This document shows positions 37,260-48,578 of a stretch of DNA of 64,000 nt, piece by piece. Under the pieces are notes generated by a model. The model ran no database searches, was not told the origin of the DNA, and was given only the letters and a program-made list of their open reading frames with translations. Positions within the stretch are counted from its first letter, which is position 1; each line of letters begins with the position of its first letter. This DNA is from Stenocarpella maydis (taxonomy: Eukaryota > Ascomycota > Sordariomycetes > Diaporthales > Diaporthaceae). The DNA is taken from contig NQMI01000039.1 in assembly GCA_002270565.1 (NCBI GenBank), positions 124,930 through 188,929 on the forward strand. Reading direction: 5' to 3'. A program made the position numbers and the translations under genes.

Positions 37260-38110
37260 AGTTTCCTTCGTAAAATAACACTTTCTGGTTCGTTCTGGTG
37301 CGTCCAGGTTCGCTGCGGTCGCCCACAGACGACACACTGCTACCATGCGAGCGAAGCTTACATATATCTCCCAGTCCTTAGCCAAATTAGGTTCATCACC
37401 CTCTCACACGTGCGGATGCTTAAGTACCTAGGAAAGACTAGATTGAAGAGGGAAAATAAATGTACCTATACCCCCCATGGAGGTTTACGCTCATCTAGCT
37501 GGAATATAACTCTCCTCTTAGATCTTCAAATATCAGCTGGATAAGATAATGATAGCTAGGTCTTTCTGGCTTATGCCCCCCCTTGAGTCCTACTTTAGCT
37601 GCCTGCTCTAGCCCTTCCCTTTTATCCTCCTACTCTAATCCAGGTTTAAATTTGAGAGTATCTTAGGTTTATAACTATATATCTATACTTAGAGAAAGGG
37701 ACTTTAGGCTTTTAAGTACTTAAAAAATATAAGGGAAAATAAATACATACCTATACCCTCCTATATAAACTTATGCTTATCTGGCTAGAATACAACTAAA
37801 AGCTGCGCCAAATGTCGGCCGGGCGCGTTATGCTATACTAGGAAGGCTAGATAACATGTTATGGTAGGCAAGAAGGACCTTAACTTCCTGTGGGACTATG
37901 GTCCATTTTGCCCCTTCTCTACTATGGTACATAGTGAATTCGTGTTCCAATCCAAGTCTTTAGGAACCCGGGCTAACTACCTAGGTACCCATTCTCCCCA
38001 GCGATATATATAGATTCCTTATCAAATAATAAAACTATAACTCTATAAGATTCTAAATTTATCTAGAAGAGTCTATATTTAGAATCTTGACATATTATAT
38101 ATAACTATAT
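37260..38110. repeat. AT-rich RIP-like island with a degenerate duplication
   Basis: GC content drops sharply to TA-rich sequence full of TATA, CTA and TTA. Two divergent copies of one segment lie at about 37418-37510 and 37708-37797, both running from GCTTAAGTA(C)-like sequence through GGGAAAATAAAT and CCTATACC to a GCTGGAATA/GCTAGAATA end; they differ largely by C-to-T and G-to-A changes. This is the signature expected of repeat-induced point mutation in a filamentous ascomycete. No open frame survives. Confidence 0.6.
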
Positions 38111-38121
38111 ATATATACATG

Positions 38122-38560
38122 TGTAGTGTGGCAATAGCAGTGTGCAACAGCACACTGGTGGGCTAGCGCTACAGCCACCATACTGTAGCCAGAGGACGTA
38201 GTTGCTTACTCAGCAACCACTACCCTCTATATAAGCCCGAGATAGCTGGCGGGCTACGCCCACTACACCCACTACTCCTGGATAGAGAATTTTAACCATA
38301 ACCCCCAATCATATTGCAATACGTGACCCAGCCAATACTGATCAGTAGTTGCAAGGGCGACCACAGATTAGCAAGGTTAAAGAGACAGGCCTTTGCTGCT
38401 TGATAGTAGCTATGCTAATGGTACTAACAGTACCGCCCCTTAAAGAGACTTCAGCGGATTCCGTAATGATGCTATAATAGACTTCAACAACATCATTACT
38501 ACCCATCGTAAGGCAAAGAAGGCTCTATATGCGCTACACTATACNCCGTAGCAATGAACA
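38122..38560. mobile_element. Probable retroelement remnant (LTR-like), broken
   Basis: Starting with TGTAGTGTGG at 38122, a GC-normal block contains a perfect 8-bp hairpin (38138-38157), a promoter-like CTCTATATAAG near 38225 and TACGCCCACTACACCCACTA, as in fungal LTRs. The following 200 bp resemble the untranslated leader and start of a retrotransposon gag region, but no frame is intact. One unresolved base (N) is at 38545. Limits and class (Copia or Gypsy) cannot be set from one partial copy. Confidence 0.3.
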
Positions 38561-38999
38561 CACACTTCAGTCCGACATCAGGGAATCGGCCAAGACCCAG
38601 CCATTAAATCTAGGCTTCAGTCAAAATCCGAAGAATATGATTGATTGTATGATATAAATCGATGGGTCTTGGGGCTTTCGTTCAATGCAGGCACAACATG
38701 TCACTGGCCGCCACAAGCCAAGACCAAAGACTGTCCAGGAAATGCATCCCGGTCAAGATTGAGAGCTGTCCATTACCTGTGCGTCAACGCCAATCCCTCG
38801 ATCCCTTTCTTTGTTCCTACAAGAACCATAATGCGTGAGAAATGCAATCAGCGCTGGAACGCTCATACCATGGGAGTACTTGCTAATGATGATCCGCGAG
38901 ACACCGCGGAGAAAGACCGAGGCAGTGCCATCGCTACAGACAACTTTAGTCCGAACGGGTTTTAATACCAATGACACCCAGTCGGGACAGCCAATGGAG

Positions 39000-39210
39000 G
39001 AATGTGAGGATGATATATACCTAGGTAGTATAACTAACTTTCACGACTACGCCCGCACCTACAACACCCACACCCACAGTACAACACATGCCTATAATAC
39101 CAATACATACAGCACCCACCTTTATAGCACCTATATTCATAATACATATACCTATAACACCTATACCTATAGCCTACATAAGTATACCTTTAACTATACA
39201 TAAACTCTCC
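39000..39210. repeat. Degenerate short tandem repeat (CCTATAACA-like)
   Basis: About 200 bp of imperfect units such as ACCTATAACACC, ACCCACAGTACAAC and ACCTATACCTATAGCC repeat in series. The stretch reads open in one frame as Thr/Tyr/Asn/His-rich sequence but this is a by-product of the repeat. Confidence 0.65.
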
Positions 39211-39244
39211 TTACCAACCGGATGTCTGTAAGTTAAATTAGTGA

Positions 39245-39780
39245 AACATGGCCTAGTAGATCCAGACTGAAAACCCTTCCTCCAGTAGCACTTAATCTGC
39301 AGATAATGTATAACCAAACTGGAGTCTTTTCGCCGTTTCGCCCTTCAGTTATTCCCCCCCGACGGGTAACTCGATCCATACTACAGGTCGCCATCATGGG
39401 CTTTTGACATTTCTCCAACGACTGGACGGTGCGGGCAAGTTCGATCTGCTCAACTTGGGCTCGCAGAGCCTTCAAGTCATTCGCCCGTCGGACTTGCGAA
39501 ATAATCCGTTTGGTGTTGCGACGCCGCTTGTTCGAGATTCTCGACTTTCTAAGTTCTGTCTAAGACCGGCTCGCTCTTTCTGAACTTCGGTGTTCCGGAT
39601 ACCCATCGTATTGACACACTCCCAAGCAAACGACCTGGATGCGGTGAGACATTTTTATCCCTCGTAAAGGTCATCCAAGTTTTCTTTCTGCATTCCGTAC
39701 AACTTCTGATACTGATTCAATGGAGATGGGCTGCTGGAAGCTGGGATTGCTCGAGAGGCTTCGAACTTTTGCCTTTGAGC
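39245..39780 (-). pseudogene. Broken bZIP-like fragment
   Basis: On the minus strand, read from about 39560 down to 39370, a basic segment (RISNKRRRNTKRIISQ) runs into VRRANDLKALRAQVEQIELA, resembling a bZIP basic region and the start of its zipper. A stop lies just upstream of the basic segment, and the preceding frame (NQYQKLYGMQKENLDDLYE) is interrupted by a stop near 39660. Continuity needs at least one frameshift. It sits inside the AT-rich gene-poor island, so decay of a former gene or of a captured copy is plausible. Family assignment is tentative. Confidence 0.28.
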
Positions 39781-40079
39781 TGTGGCCAGCGGAGATGCGG
39801 AATCATTGAGATTGCATTTCTTCTTGGGAGTGATCGACAGCTCGCCGTCCGAAAGCTGTTCATTCTGCTATACCATGGTACCTGGTGAAGCTCGACCGGC
39901 GCATCGTTGTCTGTTGTTTATTGCTTCGAGGCACCGATTGTTATTGACTTTTCGAAATCAAACGAACGCTCTACCTTCTCTCGACATCGTTCTTGATTGA
40001 TTCGTTTGACGAGGACGAGACCAAACACTAGCAAATGTCAACGTCGGCGATAAGTTTCTCAGAACTCAAGTTTGTAGCA

Positions 40080-40962
40080 GGGTGAGGAAGAAGTGTGCGT
40101 CTTTAACGCATTTGAATTTTTTTTTAAATCCTTTTTCATCACCATTTTACTCTTCTTTAAGGACTTCTTTACCCTTAGGTCTCATAGGCAGAAACATTTA
40201 CCTATAATTCAAGTTTAAATTTACTAAGTAGAATTCATATATAAGACATATATAGGGATATAACATAAATATAGTAAGTATAACGAGACAGCTCTATATA
40301 CTACTGGGAATAACCAATAGTTAGGCAGATTAGTTATTATAGTCTTTTAGCCAAACGGTCTATATTGCCAGTAGTACATGTTCCTCATAGTAAGAATACT
40401 TCCTTAAACTTATAAGAGTTCCCCAAGAAGAAATCTGAGACGAGATATATCACCACAGATTTTGTGGAAAAAAAAAAGATATAAAAAAAGGAGAACAGCA
40501 GAAGGCACACGGTTGAACCCCCGACCCTCGAGGTGCTATTACAGTACTGCAGGGCCCTAGTTCCAAGTGGGGGGAACAGCTGGCACTATAGACACCTCCA
40601 GATTGCTCGGATGTTGAGAGTTGAGGCGTTGCGCGGGTTTATAAAGAGGCTTTTCGTCTGAGTGGGTGTGGGTGTGTTTCCCCCCTGGGTGAGTGAATAT
40701 CGTCTGATTGGTATGTATCTACGGTAAAAATGGATGCGTGTACGTATGGCTCGCTCGCTCTCCTCTGTCATACCCTTTAACCATGCGCCCCCTCCTAAGT
40801 TTAATAAGTACCAAAGTGGTTAAGCAAAACCAGACAAATCAATTTATCGAGTGGTATCTAGGTATACATAGGGTATTTGTTACACAATAAAAACATTACG
40901 AAAAGCAGAATTAGAGAAGCGCTTCCAAGTTAATGCATTGGATGTACGCCTGGGAGACCGTC
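40080..40962. other. AT-rich non-coding right flank of the island
   Basis: Sequence from about 40100 to 40490 is strongly AT-rich with TATA and TTTAAA runs, like 37260-38110. GC content recovers after 40495. A minus-strand frame at 40586-40771 has no recognisable content. The 3' flank of the PhoD-like gene lies at the right end. Confidence 0.5.
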
Positions 40963-43894
40963 TCAGGCTGTCACAGTCAAGGTAGGCACCGTAAGCCCGT
41001 AGGACTCGGTCCTGCCCTCGGGATCATGCTGGTCGATCTCAACGCGGATGCAGATGTCCAGGCTGCCGTCGTTCTCCTGGCCGTGCTCCTGCGCAGACGC
41101 GGCCCTGTGCTTGGTCCCGCATTCGACCTCACCAGGGTGGATAGGCAGGTGACCGTCCTTGGACTTGACCGAGATGCGGCCGCTCACGGACGCGGCCTCG
41201 GCGCCGTTGGCCGACTCCGCCGCTCCGTTGGTGGCGACGGTCGAGGGCCGTTGTCTCGGCGGGTTGTTGGGCGAGTTCTCGGTAAGCATGGCGAAATTGC
41301 GGCTTGGCATGGTCACCTGGTTGTGTTTGGCTGTCTTGTTGGAGTCGCCAGGGTCCTTGTCGAAGAGTTTGAGGAGGGTCTCGTCGGTCTCGTGGTCCAG
41401 GTGGTGGATCTTGTTGCGGCGGGCGAGTAGATTCGCGACAGCCTGTGGCGGGGGCTTGTTCACGATCGCGGATGAGATAACGTTTGCCATGTAGCGATGG
41501 TCGTTCTCGCAAGGGATGTGGAGTTTGGGGTTGGAGTAGAAGCGGCCGAGAGCGGCCAGATGAACATCTCCACCAAGAATTGTTACACGCACAGAAACTG
41601 ATTCTCTCGGCTTAGCTCGGTGCACACAGTTGAAGCATGAGTTATAGATGTGGAGCATGGCTTACATTGCTTGCAGACTTGCTGGAACCGCTCGATCAAT
41701 GCATTCCGCTCCTTCTTATGAGTTCGAGCAGTGTAATGATCGTCCAAGTCGTCCAACAGATCAACAGACCCGTCAAAGTGGTTGAAGAGGCCACCGCCTG
41801 TTCTGTGTCAGCCATATTCTTCCAAGACGTGTGTTTATTTCACACAAAGCGAAAAGGACTATAGACAAGAGATTTTGGGGACAGGCAGTCAGAAAACAAC
41901 AGTCAACGTACCGAGCCCAAATCTCCGGTTGGCGAATTTAATAGGACCCATAATAGGACTACTGAACACATTTTCGAGCCAGGTGAGCCGCTGTAGGATT
42001 GAAGTTAGACAAGTTCATGATTACTACACGTGACAAGTGATAATTCGTGACTTACAGGGTACGCAATCGGGATGCCCAAGAGAAGTATCAAGTGCTTAAA
42101 GGGTGTGCCCGCGGCTTGCGCGGCGTGCAGCTCTTGGCTCAGCCGCCCGAAGATCAAATCGTATGTCTCTGGATAGTTGACCTGATGCCGGGTGCGCTCG
42201 GTACGCGCGTCAATGCCCACGAGCGCCATCCTTGCGCCAAGCTTGGCAAAGATGTTGTGGGAGTGCTCAGCCACATAGGGACCAGGCTTGGGTCCAATAA
42301 TGTAGCCCGACTCCCGGATGGGCTCAGCGACGTATGTATCAACGAGCTGGTTCCTATCAATACCGGTTGCCTGCCCATCTCCGGGCTCAGTCACTGTCTG
42401 AGGGGCGTCCGAGGTATAGGTAGATGGCGGAGGTGGCAGGTGATGCTGGAATAGCATGTAGTACTTATGGGCACAGCCCCCGATACCGCGGAAGACATCG
42501 CACTTCATGAATTCGTTGACGTAGGAGCCGAATCCATCGATAATATCCTAGTACCTGTTAACCACCTGCAACGGGTTCCAAAGTCATGCATTCTGGAACA
42601 TTCAGAGGCACGGAGATCGCGCAAATGCACCAGAGGAGAAGAGTAGTACCTACATGATCATCCCACACTGAGAAAATCCCAGCATCAATGGTTAGCTACT
42701 GCGGGCCCCCAAGTGATGCTCTGGAACACCTCCAAGCACAAAGATCGCGGTGCTATAGAAGGAGGATATATACTGACCTTGGAGCTGAGGAATTTGACCA
42801 TTCGCAGTCGCGAACGGCTCTGTACTGTACCAACGAATGTAATTGTTCAGATAGTAGTCGTCGCATTCGCTGCGTAGCTGCTCGGGGAACGGGAAGTCGC
42901 GACGCTTCTTGGGGTTGGCAATATCTGTCCATGGTCGAAGAGGGCCATGGACACGGATGCCGTCATTGTAGATTTGATCACCACCGCCGATCATAACGTG
43001 GAAGGGCGCTTCGGCCTGACGCCTGTTGACGTCGTTCCAGAGGGCGGGGCCGCTCCATGCGTCCTCATCGGTCCCCACAGAGAAGCCATTACAGGAATGG
43101 AACATGACCCGCATCGACTCCGTGATGGCGGGCACGTAGAAGTTGTTCGTCTGCGGTTTCGTCTTGCTGACATATCGCATGCCAGGGATAGTATACTCCC
43201 ACTTGACCTCGGTCGCCTCCATCTCGGCGTGGAGGTCGAACCTCCAGAAGGTGTTGCGGATATCCGAGTACAGACGGAAACCGTGGATCTCGGTTGCACC
43301 TGCTGCGCCGTTCACGTGTCTATTGGTCTCCCCGTTGGCCTCCTGGCCAGGAGGCGCGCCGTGCGACCTCTGCGCCGGGCCGACCCTCCGCAGCACCAGG
43401 GTCGGGACGAACTCCTGGGTCTTGCCGCCGCCCTTGGTAACGATCAGGACGCTGCCGATCCAGTGGCTTCCCTCCATGCGCCTGTAGTTCAGCAGGGGCC
43501 CGCAGGCGATGGTCCTCCCGTCCTGGGGCACGGCGTGGGCGAGGTCGGCCTCGATGGCGTTTTGCGGCTCGCCCGCGGCTGCAGCCTCGTTGCCGTCGAT
43601 CATGATTGGTGTGTGCGTCTTGCCCGGGACAGCAGCAGCAGAGCCGGGCGGGCTGGCGCCGTCTTTTGTGCTGCCCGCGTCGGAGGGGACCCTGGTAGAG
43701 TGCAGGAAGCTCGCCAGATCATGGGTCCCGCTCTTTCCGTCGGGGGCCCTTGGCTGAAGCGTCTGACCTGCATGCTTGCGAAATTGGCTTGATTCCTCGT
43801 GGCGCCATCTGTTGCTGGACGCGTAGGGGTTTCGTGGGTCGTGATGCTGGTCGTCCAGGTCGACCTCGCGGTCGTGCGCGGGATGAGAGGACAT
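40963..43894 (-). CDS. PhoD-like metallophosphatase family protein
   Basis: Proposed exons 43894-42778, 42667-42654 (14 nt), 42547-42056, 41990-41912, 41797-41666 and 41597-40963 give about 822 residues with every phase matching. The family motif is rebuilt as VWDDH|DIIDGFGSY around residues 373-386, where the microexon supplies VWDDH; VMIGGGDQIYND and ILGGDVHLAALG are the other metal-site segments of PhoD-like phosphatases. This fungal branch has a long N-terminal domain (residues 100-240) before the catalytic core. Substrate and location are unknown; no clear signal peptide. The C-terminal 150 residues are Ser/Asn-rich, then a beta-rich tail. The frame is open upstream to 44050, but the ATG at 43894 is the more likely start. 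The first two introns are related to each other. Confidence 0.88.
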
Positions 43895-46664
43895 ACTGTG
43901 TGTTCTGGGCAGACGTATTGGGGCAGCTGCGTCGCAAACGGTCAGAAACATTAAAGGTTCACAGGTGTGGGTACTTACACAAGAGGTGTCGCGGTCGCGG
44001 TCGCGGTCGCAGGCGCTCTCCCGGTGTCGCAGCCACGCAATGGTAAGCACGATGGTGGGTGGGTTAGATTACTTGTATTTGTGTCCGAGGCCAGTGGTCC
44101 AGCAAGGGAGGGAGGGCTGGTGGGAAGGAAGACAGTTAAGGACCGGAAATAGCACGAGGCCTTGCGCCGCAGATACAACTCTGTTGGCTGGAGGGTCCTC
44201 AATGTTATTCTTAGACCGAGGGATTCGAGGTGAGGCCTGGTCAACGGGTCGGGTCATATATGGGGATGCTCGACCACGGCAGAGGCAGGGCAGCACGCAT
44301 AACTCTTTCAAACGGGATCAACACAAGAGGCTTGTTGGATTTAGAAATGCGGTGGGTACGAGTGATGACACTGCATAGTCACGCCACTTGATGCAGTAGC
44401 GAATGGACTCTGGGGGTGTTCTGATTTGCTCTGTCGCACACAAGAGGCGGGCGGACAACTGCAAGCACAGCCGCTCGATTTTGACGCGATCCCGTTTCTG
44501 GTCCGAGGGAGGTTGGGCGCAATTAGGGGATGATGACCACGCCAAGACTCCCTGATCAAGGAAGTTGAGCAGCTCGACGGGCCCCAGGCAAGCTGAGAAG
44601 GGGGACGCGGACTAATAAAATAAGGACCAACCCTACTACACAGTACACTAGCAGGAGGGCGAGTGATTGTGCTGTCGTGCCGTGATGGCCCCCCCGGTTT
44701 CGAAGCGGCTGGTCGATAGGATTATTGCATGGCCGGTAATACATACCTATACCTAGGTGGTATAAATACATCGTCCCACCACAGGACCTTTCGGGGTGCG
44801 AGTAGCCGCCCCAATCTCGCCCGGCTGCTTTTTGCCTCGTCTGGAGGCCGCCGCTGTGGGAAAGGCCGTGGTGTGCAACCACATGCAGAAAGAATGATTG
44901 ATCATGGGCACGGCGACGCTTGTCCGAGTTACACGATGCGAGCTATGCCGTGCTTTGCTGTGGTGTGGTGCAGGTGATTATATCGTGGGGTACGCAGGCA
45001 GGGGCACTGTTTAATTTCTGGTGTTCCATTTCCGACGCGATCCAAATCTAAATCATAATCCTGCTCTATCTATCCATCATGCTGCCTGCCCAGCCAGCCC
45101 ACTGCAGTGGATCTCGGAAAGCCTTGAACCATGGCTCAGGGCACGCTTGAGATCAGGGGTCCATGTTCCATTTCTCGCATCCTTGTCCCTGCCAAGGGTG
45201 CCATCGGCCTGCCGCAGTTTTAACACACTCCATCCTGCCGGCACACCAACGGCGGCTTGTTCTAGGGACACAGTACCTTGAGCAATCCCGCTTGAGGCTA
45301 TCTCACAGACGTCATCCCACAGGATCGTGTCCTACGGCTGGGGTTCCCGCTCGAGACTACACCGGCATCCATCCCTTAGTGATATGCCAAAGCCAATCAT
45401 CATCCCACACGCGATTATCCCTGCGATTATCACCAACAGTCAATGGACGTCCCACTAATTCCCACGGGACGCGAAGAAGCTATCTTGGGTCCCGGCGACA
45501 TTGTGGGCTACTCTCACGACGTCACAACATCTGTACATTTCTCTCTCGTCTCGCAGACACCCCCAGATCTCTGGCCTACATCTTCTCCGCCCCGGGGGAC
45601 ATCTCTCAGGTGCGCTGCATGTGTCAGTCTGTGTGTCTCGACACGTGTGGGCCACGCACCAGCTCAGCACATGCAGTGGTTGATATCTGAAGGTGACTGA
45701 CCCCCACGGCGGTCCGCAGAGCCGTCACAGACGTCACAGTCGAGAGCAAGCTCACGAGCTTCTCGTGTGAGACCAGAGCTTCTGAGACCGGCAGGGCCTC
45801 GGAGGGAGGTGGCTGCCTCCGGTGAAACGACACCGGGGACGATGTCCAAAGATATTATCGTGTGCACAACACATGGTGACGTTTGAGACAAAGCCGGTGC
45901 TTGTTGGTAACAAACCCCCGGCGGCTCTTCGATTGGCTGAATATCTGAGCAGACACATACTGCGACTTGCTTCGTGGTACGCAGCGATACTCGGACACTG
46001 GACGCCGGCATTCGCAAAAAAGCCCGTGAATAAAACCGGAAAAAAAAGTCGGCACGGCATAGAGCGCCAAAAACACAACCCGCAAGACCCTTGGCAATAT
46101 ACCGACAGCCAGGAAGGAGGCTATTCCAACTCCCACGACCTGGGGCCCTGCTAATTTTGGCACTCAAGGCAATCCCAGGCTTGGCGGCTCAAGTCGGGAG
46201 GAAGAAGGGGGGGACCGATGTCAAGGCGAGCCGAGACGGATCAGTGGCTCCGATCAAGCAGCCGTCGCCGGCAATGCTCCGATGTGCGCTACACTAGTAG
46301 AAGAGCCGGCTTTCGGGGGTTCTTATCGGAGTCATGGCCCGCAGCGATTGGCCAATTGGGCCACTCAAGGTTTCTGGCATGTGCCGCTCCCCGCAATTGT
46401 TCTTCTCCACGCTGGCGATGGAGCTACCCTTGTCCTCAGTTAAGGCCGCGGTTTTCCGACGGCCATGGCGATACCCCTTGACGTCCATCTACACAGGTCA
46501 ATAAAGCTGCATCTGTCTATGAGTATCTCTGCATCGCGATCTACACTCTCGTCTGCAAATATTCTTTCAAAACTCTCGTGATACCCTCTCTTTAGTCGTG
46601 CACTTGCCCCAGTCTTTTGTTTGCCCCCGACACACTACAGCTGCCTCTACCGCTCCTCGTCGCC
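43895..46664. other. Divergent promoter region, PhoD-like / PUT2
   Basis: The region is 2.8 kb and both flanking genes read outward. It contains a (GCGGTC)4 hexamer run at about 43989-44010 directly upstream of the PhoD-like start. No domain, RNA gene or mobile element was recognised; short frames at 45663-46167 are not convincing. Confidence 0.45.
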
Positions 46665-48578
46665 ATGGCCATGACTTCCAGGAGCGCCGGCCTGCGGTCA
46701 GTGGCATCACGATCAAGCTGGGCCTTATCCTCCAGGCTGGCAGGAGCCCCACTGCCCCGTCGTACCTTTGCATCATCCACCCCCAAGGCCTCAGTCCTCG
46801 CTGCCTTCAAGGTACCCAAGATTGCGAACGAGCCAAATGTATGTCAAGGGTGACCGGGTGATGTGCCGAATTGGGACAAGACAAGGTCACTGACCAACAA
46901 TCTAGCACCACTATGCCAAAGGCTCGTCCCAGCGGGAGGGCCTGCTTTCTACCGTCCAGCAGGTCAAGGGAAAGGGCGCTGTTAATGTCCCAATAGTTGT
47001 TGGTGGTAAAGAAGTTAGTACAAGCTCCGCTGTTCCCTTTGGTCGGTGCTTCCAGCTCGCCAGCTCACGCGTCTATGCCCACAGATCACAACGTCATCCA
47101 CTGGCAAGCAGTTGAACCCCTCGGATCACTCCGAAGTTGTGGCCACATACTCAAAAGCCGGCCCGGAGGATGTCAAGAGGGCAATCGACTCTGCCTTGGC
47201 TGCCAAGGACGCGTGGGCATCGCTGCCCTTCGCCGACAGGGCGGCCGTCTTTCTCAAGGCTGCAGACCTGATCTCCACCAAGTACAGGTACGAGATCATG
47301 GCGGCCACCATGCTCGGCCAGGGCAAGAACGCCTGGCAGGCCGAGATCGATGCCGCCGCAGAGCTGTGCGACTTCCTCCGATTCAACGTCCAGTATGCCG
47401 AGGAGCTGTACGCTCAACAGCCCGAGCACAACTCCGCAGCCGTGTGGAACCGCCTGGAATACCGACCCCTCGAGGGCTTCGTCTACGCCATCACTCCCTT
47501 CAACTTCACTGCCATCGCTGGCAACCTGCCCGGCCTACCTGCCCTGCTTGGAAACGTCGTTCTGTGGAAGCCATCCGACTTCGCCATCGCTTCAAACTGG
47601 CTACTCTACAAGATCTTCGTTGAGGCAGGCCTGCCCAAGGATGTGATCCAGTTCATCCCAGGCGAACCCGAGGAGATCACCAAGGTCGTCCTGGGCCACA
47701 GGCAATTCGCCGCCCTCCACTACACGGGAAGCACTGCCGTGTTCCGCAAGCTATACGGTCAGATCGGCGAGGGGATTGCCGAGGGACGCTACGTGGGCTA
47801 CCCGCGTATCGTGGGCGAGACCGGCGGCAAGAACTTCCACATCATCCACCCCTCTGCGGACCTTGAGAACGCTGCTGTCCAGACTGTGCGGGGCGCGTTC
47901 GAGTTCCAGGGCCAGAAGTGCAGCGCGACCTCTCGGCTTTACGTGCCCAAGAGCGTGTGGCCCGAGTTCAAGCAGAAGCTGGTTTCGGAGGTGGGGAGGC
48001 TGCAGGTTGGCGTGCCATGGGAGCCCCGAAACTTCATCGGCCCTGTCATCCACACTGCGTCGTTCAACAAGCTCTCTGGCGCAATCGACGCGGCAAAGAA
48101 CGACAAGGAGCTCGAACTCGTGACCGGTGGCTCGTACGACAGCTCCAAGGGGTACTTTGTGAGGCCTACCATATACCGCACGACGAACCCTGCGCACCCG
48201 TACCTCAAGACTGAGTTCTTCGGACCCATCCTGACAGCGTACGTGTACGACGACAGCGCGCCCTCTGGCTTTATCGAGGCCTGCAAGCTGGTCGACTCCA
48301 CCACGGAGTACGGGCTCACCGGCTCGGTGTTCGCGTCCGACCGGACGGTGATCCGGGCTGCGGAGGAGGCGCTCCGCAACTCGGCGGGCAACTTCTACAT
48401 CAACTGCAAGAGCACGGGTGCGGTGGTCGGACAACAGCCATTCGGCGGGGCGAGGGCGTCTGGCACCAACGACAAGGCCGGAAGCGCGGCCATCATGGGC
48501 AGATTCGTGAACATGAGGACCATGAAGGAGGAATTCATTGCCACGACCAAGGTGGAGTACCCCAGCAACGAGGCCTAA
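46665..48578 (+). CDS. PUT2: Delta-1-pyrroline-5-carboxylate dehydrogenase (mitochondrial)
   Basis: Exons 46665-46838, 46906-47013 and 47085-48578 give about 591 residues; all junctions are phase 0. The enzyme oxidises glutamate semialdehyde/P5C to glutamate with NAD+, the second step of proline catabolism. An Arg/Ser-rich presequence (about 35 residues) precedes the segment KVPKIANEPN|HHYAKGS. The aldehyde dehydrogenase fold shows EGFVYAITPFNFTAIAGNLP, LWKPSDFAIASNW and HYTGSTAVF, the general-base glutamate region IVGETGGKNFHI, and the catalytic cysteine in FEFQGQKCSATSR (Cys about 373). QQPFGGARASGTNDKAGS is the C-terminal family signature. Nothing is missing. Confidence 0.95.

Noticed and set aside
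40498..40590. tRNA-like or SINE-like sequence on the minus strand (GGGTTCAACCG)
   Set aside because: It resembles a B box, but no T stem, anticodon stem or acceptor stem can be formed.
40963..43792. Long plus-strand frames opposite the PhoD-like gene
   Set aside because: They mirror GC-rich third positions of the minus-strand gene and have no domain.
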